64,000 nt of DNA from Microbacterium caowuchunii (GTDB taxonomy: Bacteria; Actinomycetota; Actinomycetes; Actinomycetales; Microbacteriaceae): positions 310,001 through 374,000 of the forward strand of contig NZ_CP044231.1 in assembly GCF_008727755.1 (NCBI RefSeq), written 5' to 3'. Positions 50,530-57,145 of the stretch are shown here, one piece after another. Both the position numbers and the translations under genes were made by a program. Under the pieces are notes generated by a model that was given only the letters and a program-made list of their open reading frames with translations, did no database searches and was not told where the DNA came from. The stretch's first letter is position 1. The number at the start of each line of letters is the position of its first letter.

Positions 50530-50937
50530 ATGGACGCCGTCCGCGACATGCTCCGGGCGAACCCCCTCCCGCCCCGCTTCGCCGTGGGTGACGAGCTCGC
50601 CCGCTGCATCGAGGCGTGCCTGGAGTGTGCCGCTGTCTGCACGGCCTGCGCGAACTCCTGCCTGAACGAGGAGGGGGTCACGGCGCTGCGCGACTGCATC
50701 CGCACCGACCTCGATTGCGCCGACGTCTGCGCCGCGACGGCCGCAGTGCTCACCCGCACGAGGGATGCGGACGCCGCCCTGCGTGCGCTCCTCGAGGCCT
50801 GCGCGACCTCGTGCGCGCGCTGCGCCGAGGAATGCGAGCAGCACGCCGGTCACCACGAGCACTGCCGCATCTGCGCGGAAGCGTGCCGTCGCTGCCGGCG
50901 CGCGTGCGAGGATCTCCTGGCGGTCCTCAGCGCCTGA
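50530..50937 (+). CDS. Four-helix bundle copper-binding protein (DUF326/Csp-like)
   Basis: A 135-residue Cys-rich protein with 18 Cys spaced along four helices (ARCIEACLECAAVCTACANS; EACATSCARCAEEC; HCRICAEACRRCRRAC), matching cytosolic copper storage proteins of the Csp3 type. No Tat or Sec signal, so it would bind Cu(I) in the cytoplasm. Start follows gaggaggaagag. Directly downstream of the acidic protein gene. Confidence 0.92.
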   Translation: MDAVRDMLRANPLPPRFAVGDELARCIEACLECAAVCTACANSCLNEEGVTALRDCIRTDLDCADVCAATAAVLTRTRDADAALRALLEACATSCARCAEECEQHAGHHEHCRICAEACRRCRRACEDLLAVLSA

Positions 50938-50961
50938 GACCGGGTGTCCGCCGGCGGCGAC

Positions 50962-50989
50962 TTGCCTTTCCCTGGGGCTTGGCTATGGT
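50962..50989 (+). promoter_or_regulatory. Promoter before the short ORF and DksA-like gene
   Basis: -35 TTGCCT (50962-50967), 16-bp spacer, -10 TATGGT (50984-50989), then 7 nt to ATG 50997. The same transcript would run through the terminator at 51202 toward the DksA-like gene. Confidence 0.55.
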
Positions 50990-50996
50990 GAGGGGC

Positions 50997-51164
50997 ATGT
51001 CCATGGCCCCCCGCACGTCTGCCTCCGAGCGTCTCGTCGACGCCTCGGTGGTCGTCCGGGTGCTGGACATCGCAGGAGCGCGGCACGAAGTCCTTCCGCC
51101 CCGGATGCAGGTGTCCGGAGGCGTTCTTCTCTTCCGCTCCTCCTCGCGCGCCTCGCCGCCGTGA
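50997..51164 (+). CDS. Short leaderless ORF (55 residues), possible leader peptide
   Basis: Opens 7 nt after TATGGT. The peptide is basic and Ser-rich (MSMAPRTSASERLVDASVVV then RVLDIAGARHEVLPPRM), with high but not extreme third-position GC. I know no family. It ends 37 bp before an intrinsic terminator that precedes the DksA-like gene. It may be a real small protein, a regulatory leader peptide, or a non-coding RNA read as a frame. Confidence 0.45.
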   Translation: MSMAPRTSASERLVDASVVVRVLDIAGARHEVLPPRMQVSGGVLLFRSSSRASPP

Positions 51165-51201
51165 TCCTCTGTCACACCCACGGATCATCCGGCTACCCAG
51201 C

Positions 51202-51226
51202 GCGTCGCACCTGCGGCGCTTTTTTT
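51202..51226 (+). terminator. Intrinsic terminator/attenuator before the DksA-like gene
   Basis: GCGTCGC (51202-51208), loop ACCT, GCGGCGC (51213-51219; one U-G pair), then seven T (51220-51226). A textbook rho-independent terminator, only 17 nt before the ATG at 51244, with the AAGGAACGG ribosome site between them. Confidence 0.85.
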
Positions 51227-51243
51227 GTACCCAAGGAACGGTC

Positions 51244-51576
51244 ATGACCACCCAGAACCCTGAACTCATCGCATCCTCTCCGCACCCGGACACGGACGCC
51301 ATCCGCCGCAGTCTCGAGGAGCACCTGAAGGAGCGCGAGGACATCATCCGCGAACTCGCTCCGCAGGCCGCGCCGAACGTCGACCCGGTCGCCTGGACGA
51401 CCACGGCGGGCACCCGCCGCGTCATGGACCAGATCCGTGCGGCGCTCGAGCGCCTGGACGCCGGCACGTACGGGGACTGCCTGCGCTGCGGCGAAGCGGT
51501 CGCGCCCGGGCGGCTGGAGGTACTGCCGTACGCCGAGACGTGCATCGCGTGCCAGGCGGCGTCCGAGCGCGCCTGA
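51244..51576 (+). CDS. TraR/DksA family C4 zinc-finger protein
   Basis: A 110-residue protein: N-terminal coiled-coil helix (IRRSLEEHLKEREDIIREL), second helix (RRVMDQIRAALERLDAGTYGD), then the C4 finger CLRCGEAVAPGRLEVLPYAETCIAC. Such proteins insert into the RNA polymerase secondary channel; short actinobacterial members are common. No DxxDxA coiled-coil tip is evident. The T-tract terminator just upstream suggests control by attenuation. Confidence 0.92.
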   Translation: MTTQNPELIASSPHPDTDAIRRSLEEHLKEREDIIRELAPQAAPNVDPVAWTTTAGTRRVMDQIRAALERLDAGTYGDCLRCGEAVAPGRLEVLPYAETCIACQAASERA

Positions 51577-51605
51577 GCGCGCTCGCCCTCACCGGCCCGC
51601 CCTCA

Positions 51606-51680
51606 CCCGCGAGACTGCAGGCGCAGCACGAGACGGAGCGTGACGACATCCGTCTCGTGCGTGCGCTGCAGTCTCACGGG
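51606..51680. repeat. Long inverted repeat (32-bp arms)
   Basis: Arms 51606-51637 and 51649-51680 are complementary apart from one base near the outer end and a short internal offset; the core arms GAGACTGCAG and GCACGAGACGGA are exact, with an 11-nt loop. It lies between the convergent DksA-like and CoA-transferase genes. It may be a bidirectional terminator or a REP-like element; no T-run. Confidence 0.85.
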
Positions 51681-51703
51681 AAGATCGCCCCACCGGGGAA
51701 CGG

Positions 51704-53080
51704 TCAGGGCGCGGTGTCCCAAGCCGGGGCATCCACGCCCCAGGCGCCGCCCACCACCGGGTAGTCGTCCGGAGCTCCCGCGAAGGCCAGCACGGGCGGG
51801 GCGTAGACCAGCGCACCGGGCCGGCGTCCCGGCAGCAGCCGCTCCCGGGACGGCAGCGCGACCGACGCGTCGCCCCTGGTGTCCCCGGGAGCCGCCAGCA
51901 GCGCCTGCGCGACACGGGCCAGCGGCATCCGCACGTCGAACGAACCGCCCTCCGTGCGCTGGCGGACCAGAGCCGTGCCGACGGCGGCCGCGAGCAGGTG
52001 CCCGGTGGAGTGATCCAGCGCCTGCACGGGGAGGGCGCCCGGGGTCGTCCCGTCGGGGCTCTCCCGCATCGCGATCCCGGTGGCCGCCTGCACGATGCTG
52101 TCGAAGCCGCGCCGCTGCGCCCACGGTCCGGTCTCCCCCCAGGCGGAAACCCGAGCGGTCACGATGCCCGGATGGGATGCGGCGAGCGATGCGGCGTCCA
52201 GCCCGAACCGGTCGAGCGCCCCGGGGCGGTATCCGCTGAGCACGACATCGGCTGTCCGGAGCAGTTCGAAGAACCGGTCCCGATCCGGCCCATCGGCCAG
52301 GTCCAGGACCGTGGACCTCTTCCCCTGACCGGTGTCCAGGTGGATCCAACCGGTCTCGGGGAGGTGCGGCGGGTCCACCCGAAGTACGTCGGCACCGGCC
52401 ATCGCGAGGTCCCGCCCCGCGACGGGGCCGGCGATCACCCGCGTGAGATCGAGCACCCGTACCCCGGAAAGCGCTGCTCCTGACCGCCACCACGGGCGCG
52501 GCGGCGCACCCTCGCGCCGCGTGATCTCGATCAGGGGACGGGACGCCACCGCCTGTGCCTGCGGATGCCGACGCCACGCGTCGCCGGTGCGCACGGCCGC
52601 CACGATCGCCCCCGCCTGGTGCGCCTGCTCCTCGAGGTCCACCGAGGTGCGCTCCCGGATGGCGCCGGCCACCGCTTCGCGGGAGGCGTCTATCGGGACG
52701 CCCAGCACGGTCCGCAGTGCGCCTTCGTGGTGCGGATAGTTCGCATGCGTCCGCACCCACCCGTCGCGGGAGGGCCAGAAGCCGGAGAGCGGCGCCCACG
52801 CCTCGGGCTTCGCGCCGTCGATGCGCAGCACCCGCTCACTCGCGAACGACGCCGCGATCCGCCCGAGGTCGACCCGGACGGAGTCGACCCGGCCACCGTC
52901 CCGCGCTGCCCGCGCGCCGTCGATCGCCAGTGAGGACAACGCCACGCTGTCGACGGCGAGCCGCCCGACCGCGAGCGCCGATGTCCACGGCAGGCGGCCG
53001 GTTCCCTCCCGGATGGCGGCGGCGGCCGTGGTCAGACCGAGATCCGCGGCCGCCTCCGCGCCGACGGCGTCCAGCGTCAT
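51704..53080 (-). CDS. CaiB/BaiF (family III) CoA-transferase
   Basis: A 458-residue protein. The family core is in the second half: GVRVLDLTRVIAGPVAGRDLA, ADVLRVDPP, DLADGPDRDRFFELLRTADVVLSGYRPGALDRFG; the nucleophilic Asp would be the first Asp of LDLADG. The N-terminal 190 residues are a partly degenerate second copy seen in some long actinobacterial members. CoA donor and acceptor unknown. ATG 53080 behind GGGGGG. Confidence 0.88.
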   Translation of the reverse strand: MTLDAVGAEAAADLGLTTAAAAIREGTGRLPWTSALAVGRLAVDSVALSSLAIDGARAARDGGRVDSVRVDLGRIAASFASERVLRIDGAKPEAWAPLSGFWPSRDGWVRTHANYPHHEGALRTVLGVPIDASREAVAGAIRERTSVDLEEQAHQAGAIVAAVRTGDAWRRHPQAQAVASRPLIEITRREGAPPRPWWRSGAALSGVRVLDLTRVIAGPVAGRDLAMAGADVLRVDPPHLPETGWIHLDTGQGKRSTVLDLADGPDRDRFFELLRTADVVLSGYRPGALDRFGLDAASLAASHPGIVTARVSAWGETGPWAQRRGFDSIVQAATGIAMRESPDGTTPGALPVQALDHSTGHLLAAAVGTALVRQRTEGGSFDVRMPLARVAQALLAAPGDTRGDASVALPSRERLLPGRRPGALVYAPPVLAFAGAPDDYPVVGGAWGVDAPAWDTAP

Positions 53081-53110
53081 CGCACCCCCCCCGCGGTCAG
53101 TGGCGCCGCG

Positions 53111-53284
53111 TCAGTCCTGGTCGGTGGGCGCCTCGGCGGCGAGCCGGTCCGCCTCCGCGCTGTCGACCTGGTTGTCGTCGATGTCCTGGTCCAGGACCTC
53201 GTCGCCGTCGACCTCCCGGACCGCATCCTCGGTCGCGTCGCCGTCGCCGAGCGGCACCTGCGGGATGAAGCTGTTGTTGGTCAT
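53111..53284 (-). CDS. 57-residue acidic small protein
   Basis: MTNNSFIPQVPLGDGDATED and then an Asp/Glu-rich tail ending APTDQD; no hydrophobic core. The ribosome site aaggaggcgaac is excellent, so expression is likely. Function unknown; one of four small acidic proteins here. Confidence 0.7.
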   Translation of the reverse strand: MTNNSFIPQVPLGDGDATEDAVREVDGDEVLDQDIDDNQVDSAEADRLAAEAPTDQD

Positions 53285-53354
53285 GTTCGCCTCCTTCGTC
53301 GGGTGACCGAATCTACCCCGCCCGGACCGGGCGATCCGGGGCCTTGACGGGTGG

Positions 53355-53849
53355 TCAGAGAGCGATGAGCCGGACATCGCGCAGCGTCGCACCGTCCACG
53401 ACGGCCGTCATATAGGTGTGCTGCGGCTGGCGCCGACGGTCGGTCGGCGAACCGGGGTTCAGCAGGCGGAGGCCGCCGGGCGTCGTCGTGTCCCAGGGGA
53501 TGTGGCTGTGTCCGAACACCAGGACGTCGACGCCCGGGAACGCGAGGTCCATCCGTCGTTCCCGTGAACGTGCGTCACCCGTCTCGTGGACGACCGCGAG
53601 ATCCAGGTCCTCGACACGGATGCGGGCGATCTCGGGCAGCCGGGCGCGCAGGTCGGGACCGTCGTTGTTCCCCCATACGCCGACGACCTCGCCGTGACCC
53701 TCCAGGTCGTCGAGGACGGCGGCGCCGACCCAGTCGCCCGCGTGCACGATGAGGTCGGCGGCGTCCGCTGCGGCGAGGACGGCGGCCGGGATCGCCCGCG
53801 CCCGACCGGGGATGTGCGTGTCGGAGAGGAGGAGCAGGCGGGTGACCAT
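53355..53849 (-). CDS. YfcE/MJ0936-type metallophosphoesterase
   Basis: A 164-residue calcineurin-like phosphoesterase. All five metal motifs are visible: LLSDTHIPG, VHAGDWV, VWGNNDGP, VVHETGD, VFGHSHIP, followed by NPGSPTDRR. It is a cytoplasmic phosphodiesterase of unknown substrate. ATG 53849 has TATCCT 7 nt upstream; the frame beyond it is non-coding. Confidence 0.94.
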   Translation of the reverse strand: MVTRLLLLSDTHIPGRARAIPAAVLAAADAADLIVHAGDWVGAAVLDDLEGHGEVVGVWGNNDGPDLRARLPEIARIRVEDLDLAVVHETGDARSRERRMDLAFPGVDVLVFGHSHIPWDTTTPGGLRLLNPGSPTDRRRQPQHTYMTAVVDGATLRDVRLIAL

Positions 53850-53856
53850 GCGGTCG

Positions 53857-53921
53857 AGGATAGACGGCGTCCGGCCGCGCCGGCGCAAGGGGCAGGCGGA
53901 TGCCCCGGGCATTGGTACGGT
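53857..53921. promoter_or_regulatory. Divergent leaderless promoters with inverted repeat
   Basis: Minus strand: TATCCT (53862-53857), 7 nt from the phosphoesterase ATG. Plus strand: TACGGT (53916-53921), 6 nt from the MarR GTG. Between them GGGGCA-ggcgga-TGCCCC (53889-53906) covers the MarR -35 zone and may be its operator. Confidence 0.6.
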
Positions 53922-53927
53922 CGAGCT

Positions 53928-54446
53928 GTGATGGCTGACCACTCGGACGACGAGGTGGACCTGCTGATCGACGCCTGGTCGCAGCGGCTCCCGCACGTCG
54001 ATCTGACCCCGCTCGACGTGATGTCGCGCCTGCGCCGGGCCGCCCTGCGCCTGGACCGGCTGCGTTCCGCTGCCTTCGCGACCGCGGGACTGGCCACGTG
54101 GGAGTTCGACGTGCTGGCGGCGCTGCGCCGGGCCGAGCCCCCGCACGAGCTGAGCCCCATGCAGTTGATCGACCTCACGATGATCGGCAGCGCGGCGATG
54201 ACGAACCGCATCGCGAACCTGGTCGACCGGGGGCTCATCCGCCGGCAGAAGAACCCCCGCGACGGCCGGAGCGTGATCATCAGTCTCACGGATGCGGGGA
54301 TGGCGAGCGTCGACGCGGCGATGACGGAGCTGGTCTCGCGGGAGGCGGATGCGCTGGCCGTGCTCGACCGTTCCGAGCGCGCCGCGCTCTCGAGCATGCT
54401 GCGCCCGCTGATGGGCCGGGAGGCGTCCGGACGCTCGGACGAGTGA
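53928..54446 (+). CDS. MarR-family transcriptional regulator
   Basis: About 172 residues: N-terminal dimer helix, then FDVLAALRRAEPPHELSPMQLIDLTMIGSAAMTNRIANLVDRGLI and the wing RQKNPRDGRSVIISLTDAG. The GTG at 53928 stands 6 nt after TACGGT; the ATG at 53931 is the alternative. Divergent from the phosphoesterase gene, which it may regulate together with itself. Confidence 0.9.
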   Translation: MMADHSDDEVDLLIDAWSQRLPHVDLTPLDVMSRLRRAALRLDRLRSAAFATAGLATWEFDVLAALRRAEPPHELSPMQLIDLTMIGSAAMTNRIANLVDRGLIRRQKNPRDGRSVIISLTDAGMASVDAAMTELVSREADALAVLDRSERAALSSMLRPLMGREASGRSDE

Positions 54447-54526
54447 TCGCCCGCCCGCCATGCGGGCAGGTACCTCCCGTGTCAATCCCGGCCCGATCGG
54501 CTGTCCCTCCTGGGATCGTCGGTGGG

Positions 54527-55156
54527 GTGAACGACATCCCTGAGGAAGAGGCCGCATCCATCGACTCCGTCGCCCTCGAGGAGTGGCTGGCACGACTGGC
54601 CGGGGCTTCCGGCGTCCCCGGCGGCGGTGCGGCGTGCGCACTGATGACGGCCACGGCGGCGGCCATGGTCGGGATGGTGGGCGGGTACGCCGGAGACGAG
54701 GGCGAGGGCATCGTCTCCCGGGCGGCGGACTCCCGGCGTCGCGCGCTCGAGGCGATCGAACGCGATGCGCTCCGCTCCGGTGAACTGGGCGATGCGCTGC
54801 GCCGGTATCGGGAGGACGGGACGGATGCCGCGGACCGTGCGGCCCGGGACACCGCGGTCGCCTCCGCGCATTCCGCCGCCGAACTGGGAGAGGTAGGGGT
54901 CTCCCTGATCGCGGATGTCGCCCGGCTGCTCGAGGTCTCGGAGCGCTACCTGGTCCCGGACATCGTGGTCGCCGCGGAGGGGGTGGCTGCGGGCCTCGCC
55001 GGGGCATCGGCGATCGCCTGGGCGGATCTCCGCCTCGCGGAGGCGCACGGCGACGCCGGCGAGGATCTGCGAGCCGTCCGGGAGCGCATCGGCGCGCTCG
55101 TGCGGGCGCGGTCCGAGGTGGACGAGCTACGCCGCTCGGCCGCCGCCCGGGTGTGA
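54527..55156 (+). CDS. Cyclodeaminase/cyclohydrolase (FTCD C-terminal) family protein
   Basis: A 209-residue helical protein with the family opening LEEWLARLAGASGVPGGGAACALMTATAAAMVGMV and EVGVSLIADVARLLEVSERYLVPDIVVAAEG. This domain is formiminotetrahydrofolate cyclodeaminase in FTCD; free-standing copies handle folate one-carbon groups. GTG 54527 is the most plausible start. It ends 16 bp from the convergent MFS gene, with the palindrome GACCGGCCGGTC (55157-55168) between. Confidence 0.88.
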   Translation: MNDIPEEEAASIDSVALEEWLARLAGASGVPGGGAACALMTATAAAMVGMVGGYAGDEGEGIVSRAADSRRRALEAIERDALRSGELGDALRRYREDGTDAADRAARDTAVASAHSAAELGEVGVSLIADVARLLEVSERYLVPDIVVAAEGVAAGLAGASAIAWADLRLAEAHGDAGEDLRAVRERIGALVRARSEVDELRRSAAARV

Positions 55157-55172
55157 CGACCGGCCGGTCCGC

Positions 55173-56420
55173 TCAGCGCGCCGGCGGGGTGCCGCGCTCC
55201 ATCCCGCGCCAGGCGCCACCGGTCAGCGGGAGCAGGGCGGCGATCGTGTAGAGGACGAGCATGACGCCGAAGATCGTCGTGAGGTCGAACGCCGACGCGC
55301 CGATGCCGCCGAGGAGGCCGCCCAGCGGGATGCCCGCCCAGGCACCCGCAGTGACGGCACCGAGCACGCGACCGCGCAGAGCCAGCGGGATCCGCTCCAG
55401 CTCCACCGCTCCGATGATCGGGTTCAGCACACCGGCGGCGAGTCCGGACATCAGCGCGGCGGCCACCATCCAGCCGGTTCCCGCGCCGAGGGCCGGTGCG
55501 AGCAGCGATGGACCGCCGGCCAGGAGGAACCCGAGGACGAACACGGGCCGTCGCGGCACCCGGTGGGCCACGAAGCCGAAGCCGACGGAGCTGAGGAAGG
55601 CCGCACCCCCGAAGGCGCCGGAGATGAGCCCGAGTGCTGCCGCGCCGCCGAGCCGCTCCTCCGCATACAGGGGGAGGAGGCTGCCCATGCGCGCCGCGCC
55701 GAGGAGGTTCGTCACGAGCACCATGCCCACCACGAGGCGCAGCACGGGCTCCTGCACGAGGAAGCGCACCCCCGCGGAGAGCTCCGACCAGGTCCCGTCC
55801 GTCGCCTCCCCGGCCGTGGGCGTGCTCAGCAGGCGCCCCGTCGCGGTACGGGTGAGGACGACCGTCAGGACCGCCGACAGAGCGAAGGCGACTGCGGTCA
55901 CCAGGAGCGTGCGCTCCGGGGTGATTGTCGCCACGAGCACGCCGGCGAGCGGTGCGCCCAGCAGTGAGGACAGCCGCGTGGTCGCGTCGAGGAAGCCGAC
56001 GCCGCGTTCGAGCCGGATGCCGGCGGCGTCGGCGATCTGCGGCAGCACAACCCGGCGGGCCGTCTCGCCGGGTGCATCGAGCAGACCGCCCACGAAAACC
56101 AGGGCGAGCAGAGCGGGGAGGGGAAGGGCGGAGAGGGCCGCCAGCAGGGGGATGAGGGCGACCGTGGCTCCGCTGACGGCGTCGGCGACGGCGCTCGAGC
56201 GCAGCGCACCGACACGGTCGACGACGGCGCCGCCGATCGGTCCGCTGAGGAGGACGGGAACCGTCGCCGCGAACGCGGCGAGACCCACCTCGGTCGGCCC
56301 GCCCCCTCGGCCGAGGACCAGGAAGGGCAGCGTGAACAGGCCCACCACGTTGCCGGTTCGTGAGAGCACGTGCCCGGCGAGCAGGAGCACGAGCGCCCGG
56401 TCGGAGCGTCCCCGTGTCAT
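55173..56420 (-). CDS. MFS transporter
   Basis: A 415-residue major facilitator protein with twelve helices in two halves (LVLLLAGHVLSRTGNVVGLF; VALIPLLAALSALPLPALLA; FVLGFLLAGGPSLLAPALGA), of the MFS_1/enterobactin-exporter-like type. Substrate unknown, probably a drug or metabolite exporter. Its ATG overlaps the TGA of the upstream regulator gene (ATGA), so they form a regulator-transporter pair. Confidence 0.92.
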   Translation of the reverse strand: MTRGRSDRALVLLLAGHVLSRTGNVVGLFTLPFLVLGRGGGPTEVGLAAFAATVPVLLSGPIGGAVVDRVGALRSSAVADAVSGATVALIPLLAALSALPLPALLALVFVGGLLDAPGETARRVVLPQIADAAGIRLERGVGFLDATTRLSSLLGAPLAGVLVATITPERTLLVTAVAFALSAVLTVVLTRTATGRLLSTPTAGEATDGTWSELSAGVRFLVQEPVLRLVVGMVLVTNLLGAARMGSLLPLYAEERLGGAAALGLISGAFGGAAFLSSVGFGFVAHRVPRRPVFVLGFLLAGGPSLLAPALGAGTGWMVAAALMSGLAAGVLNPIIGAVELERIPLALRGRVLGAVTAGAWAGIPLGGLLGGIGASAFDLTTIFGVMLVLYTIAALLPLTGGAWRGMERGTPPAR

Positions 56421-57013
56421 GGTGTCGGAATGCGGTACGTCTGCGCGATCAGAGCGGCGGGCTCCGAACCGTCGCCCTCGACGTGGGCTGCGGAGCGGGC
56501 CCGCCACCGCGACGAGACGGCCATCAGCTCCTCGCGGAGCTCCGCCAGCTCCTCGACGGTGAGCCGGAGGACGCTGTCGGTGCTGAGCCCAGCGGCGACC
56601 CACTCGTCGGGCATCTCGCCCGCCGCGTCCACGTACTCGGCCCAGCGCTGCGCGTACACCTCGCCGACGACGCGCTGCAGCGCCGCGGACGCCGCTGCCT
56701 GCTCGGGATCCGCACGCAACGTGACCGGATCCCAGGTGGTCGTCTCATGGGCCGCCGCCCACCAGTGCTCCCGGCGGTCGCCGCTCTGCGGCTCGGCATC
56801 CGTCACGAGTCCCGCCTTGGCCAGCGTGCGGAGGTGGTAGCTCACGGTGCCCGCGGCTTCGCCGACCCGCTCGCCCAGCATCGCTCCTGTCTGCGGGCCG
56901 TGCATACGCAATGCCCCGAGCAGACGCAATCGGGTCGGGTGGGCCATGGCGCGCAGGTCGGAGGCGGAGCGGAGTACCGCGCGGGACGGATCGGACGATG
57001 AGGGCTCGGTCAC
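56417..57013 (-). CDS. ArsR-type helix-turn-helix regulator
   Basis: A 198-residue protein: winged helix [40 protein letters not shown], then a longer helical C-terminal region ([19 protein letters not shown]). GTG 57013 is chosen since TATGGT lies exactly 6 nt before; GTG 57019 is also in frame. It probably binds the inverted repeat in the divergent region and controls the coupled MFS gene. Confidence 0.9.
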   Translation of the reverse strand: MTEPSSSDPSRAVLRSASDLRAMAHPTRLRLLGALRMHGPQTGAMLGERVGEAAGTVSYHLRTLAKAGLVTDAEPQSGDRREHWWAAAHETTTWDPVTLRADPEQAAASAALQRVVGEVYAQRWAEYVDAAGEMPDEWVAAGLSTDSVLRLTVEELAELREELMAVSSRWRARSAAHVEGDGSEPAALIAQTYRIPTP

Positions 57014-57019
57014 CCTCAC

Positions 57020-57047
57020 ACCATAATGCACAACAACTCTTGTGCAT
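57020..57047. promoter_or_regulatory. Leaderless promoter and inverted repeat between HTH gene and phosphoketolase
   Basis: -10 TATGGT (57025-57020, minus strand) is followed 6 nt later by the GTG. Next to it ATGCACAA (57026-57033) and TTGTGCAT (57040-57047) form a perfect 8-bp inverted repeat with a 6-nt centre, a likely operator for the HTH protein, placed in its -35 to -10 spacer. Confidence 0.7.
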
Positions 57048-57145
57048 ATGACGGACGGTCTGTCCACGCCAGCGCAGCGCCTAGCCGAGCCGTCGCGGCG
57101 GGGCAAGGGCCTGTGCCGGGGCCGGGATCGCGTCATCGTAGGGGA

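Noticed and set aside
57026..57145. Upstream ATG extension of phosphoketolase (starts MHNNSC)
   Set aside because: The ATG lies inside the inverted repeat of the divergent regulator and the added 40 residues do not resemble phosphoketolase N-termini.
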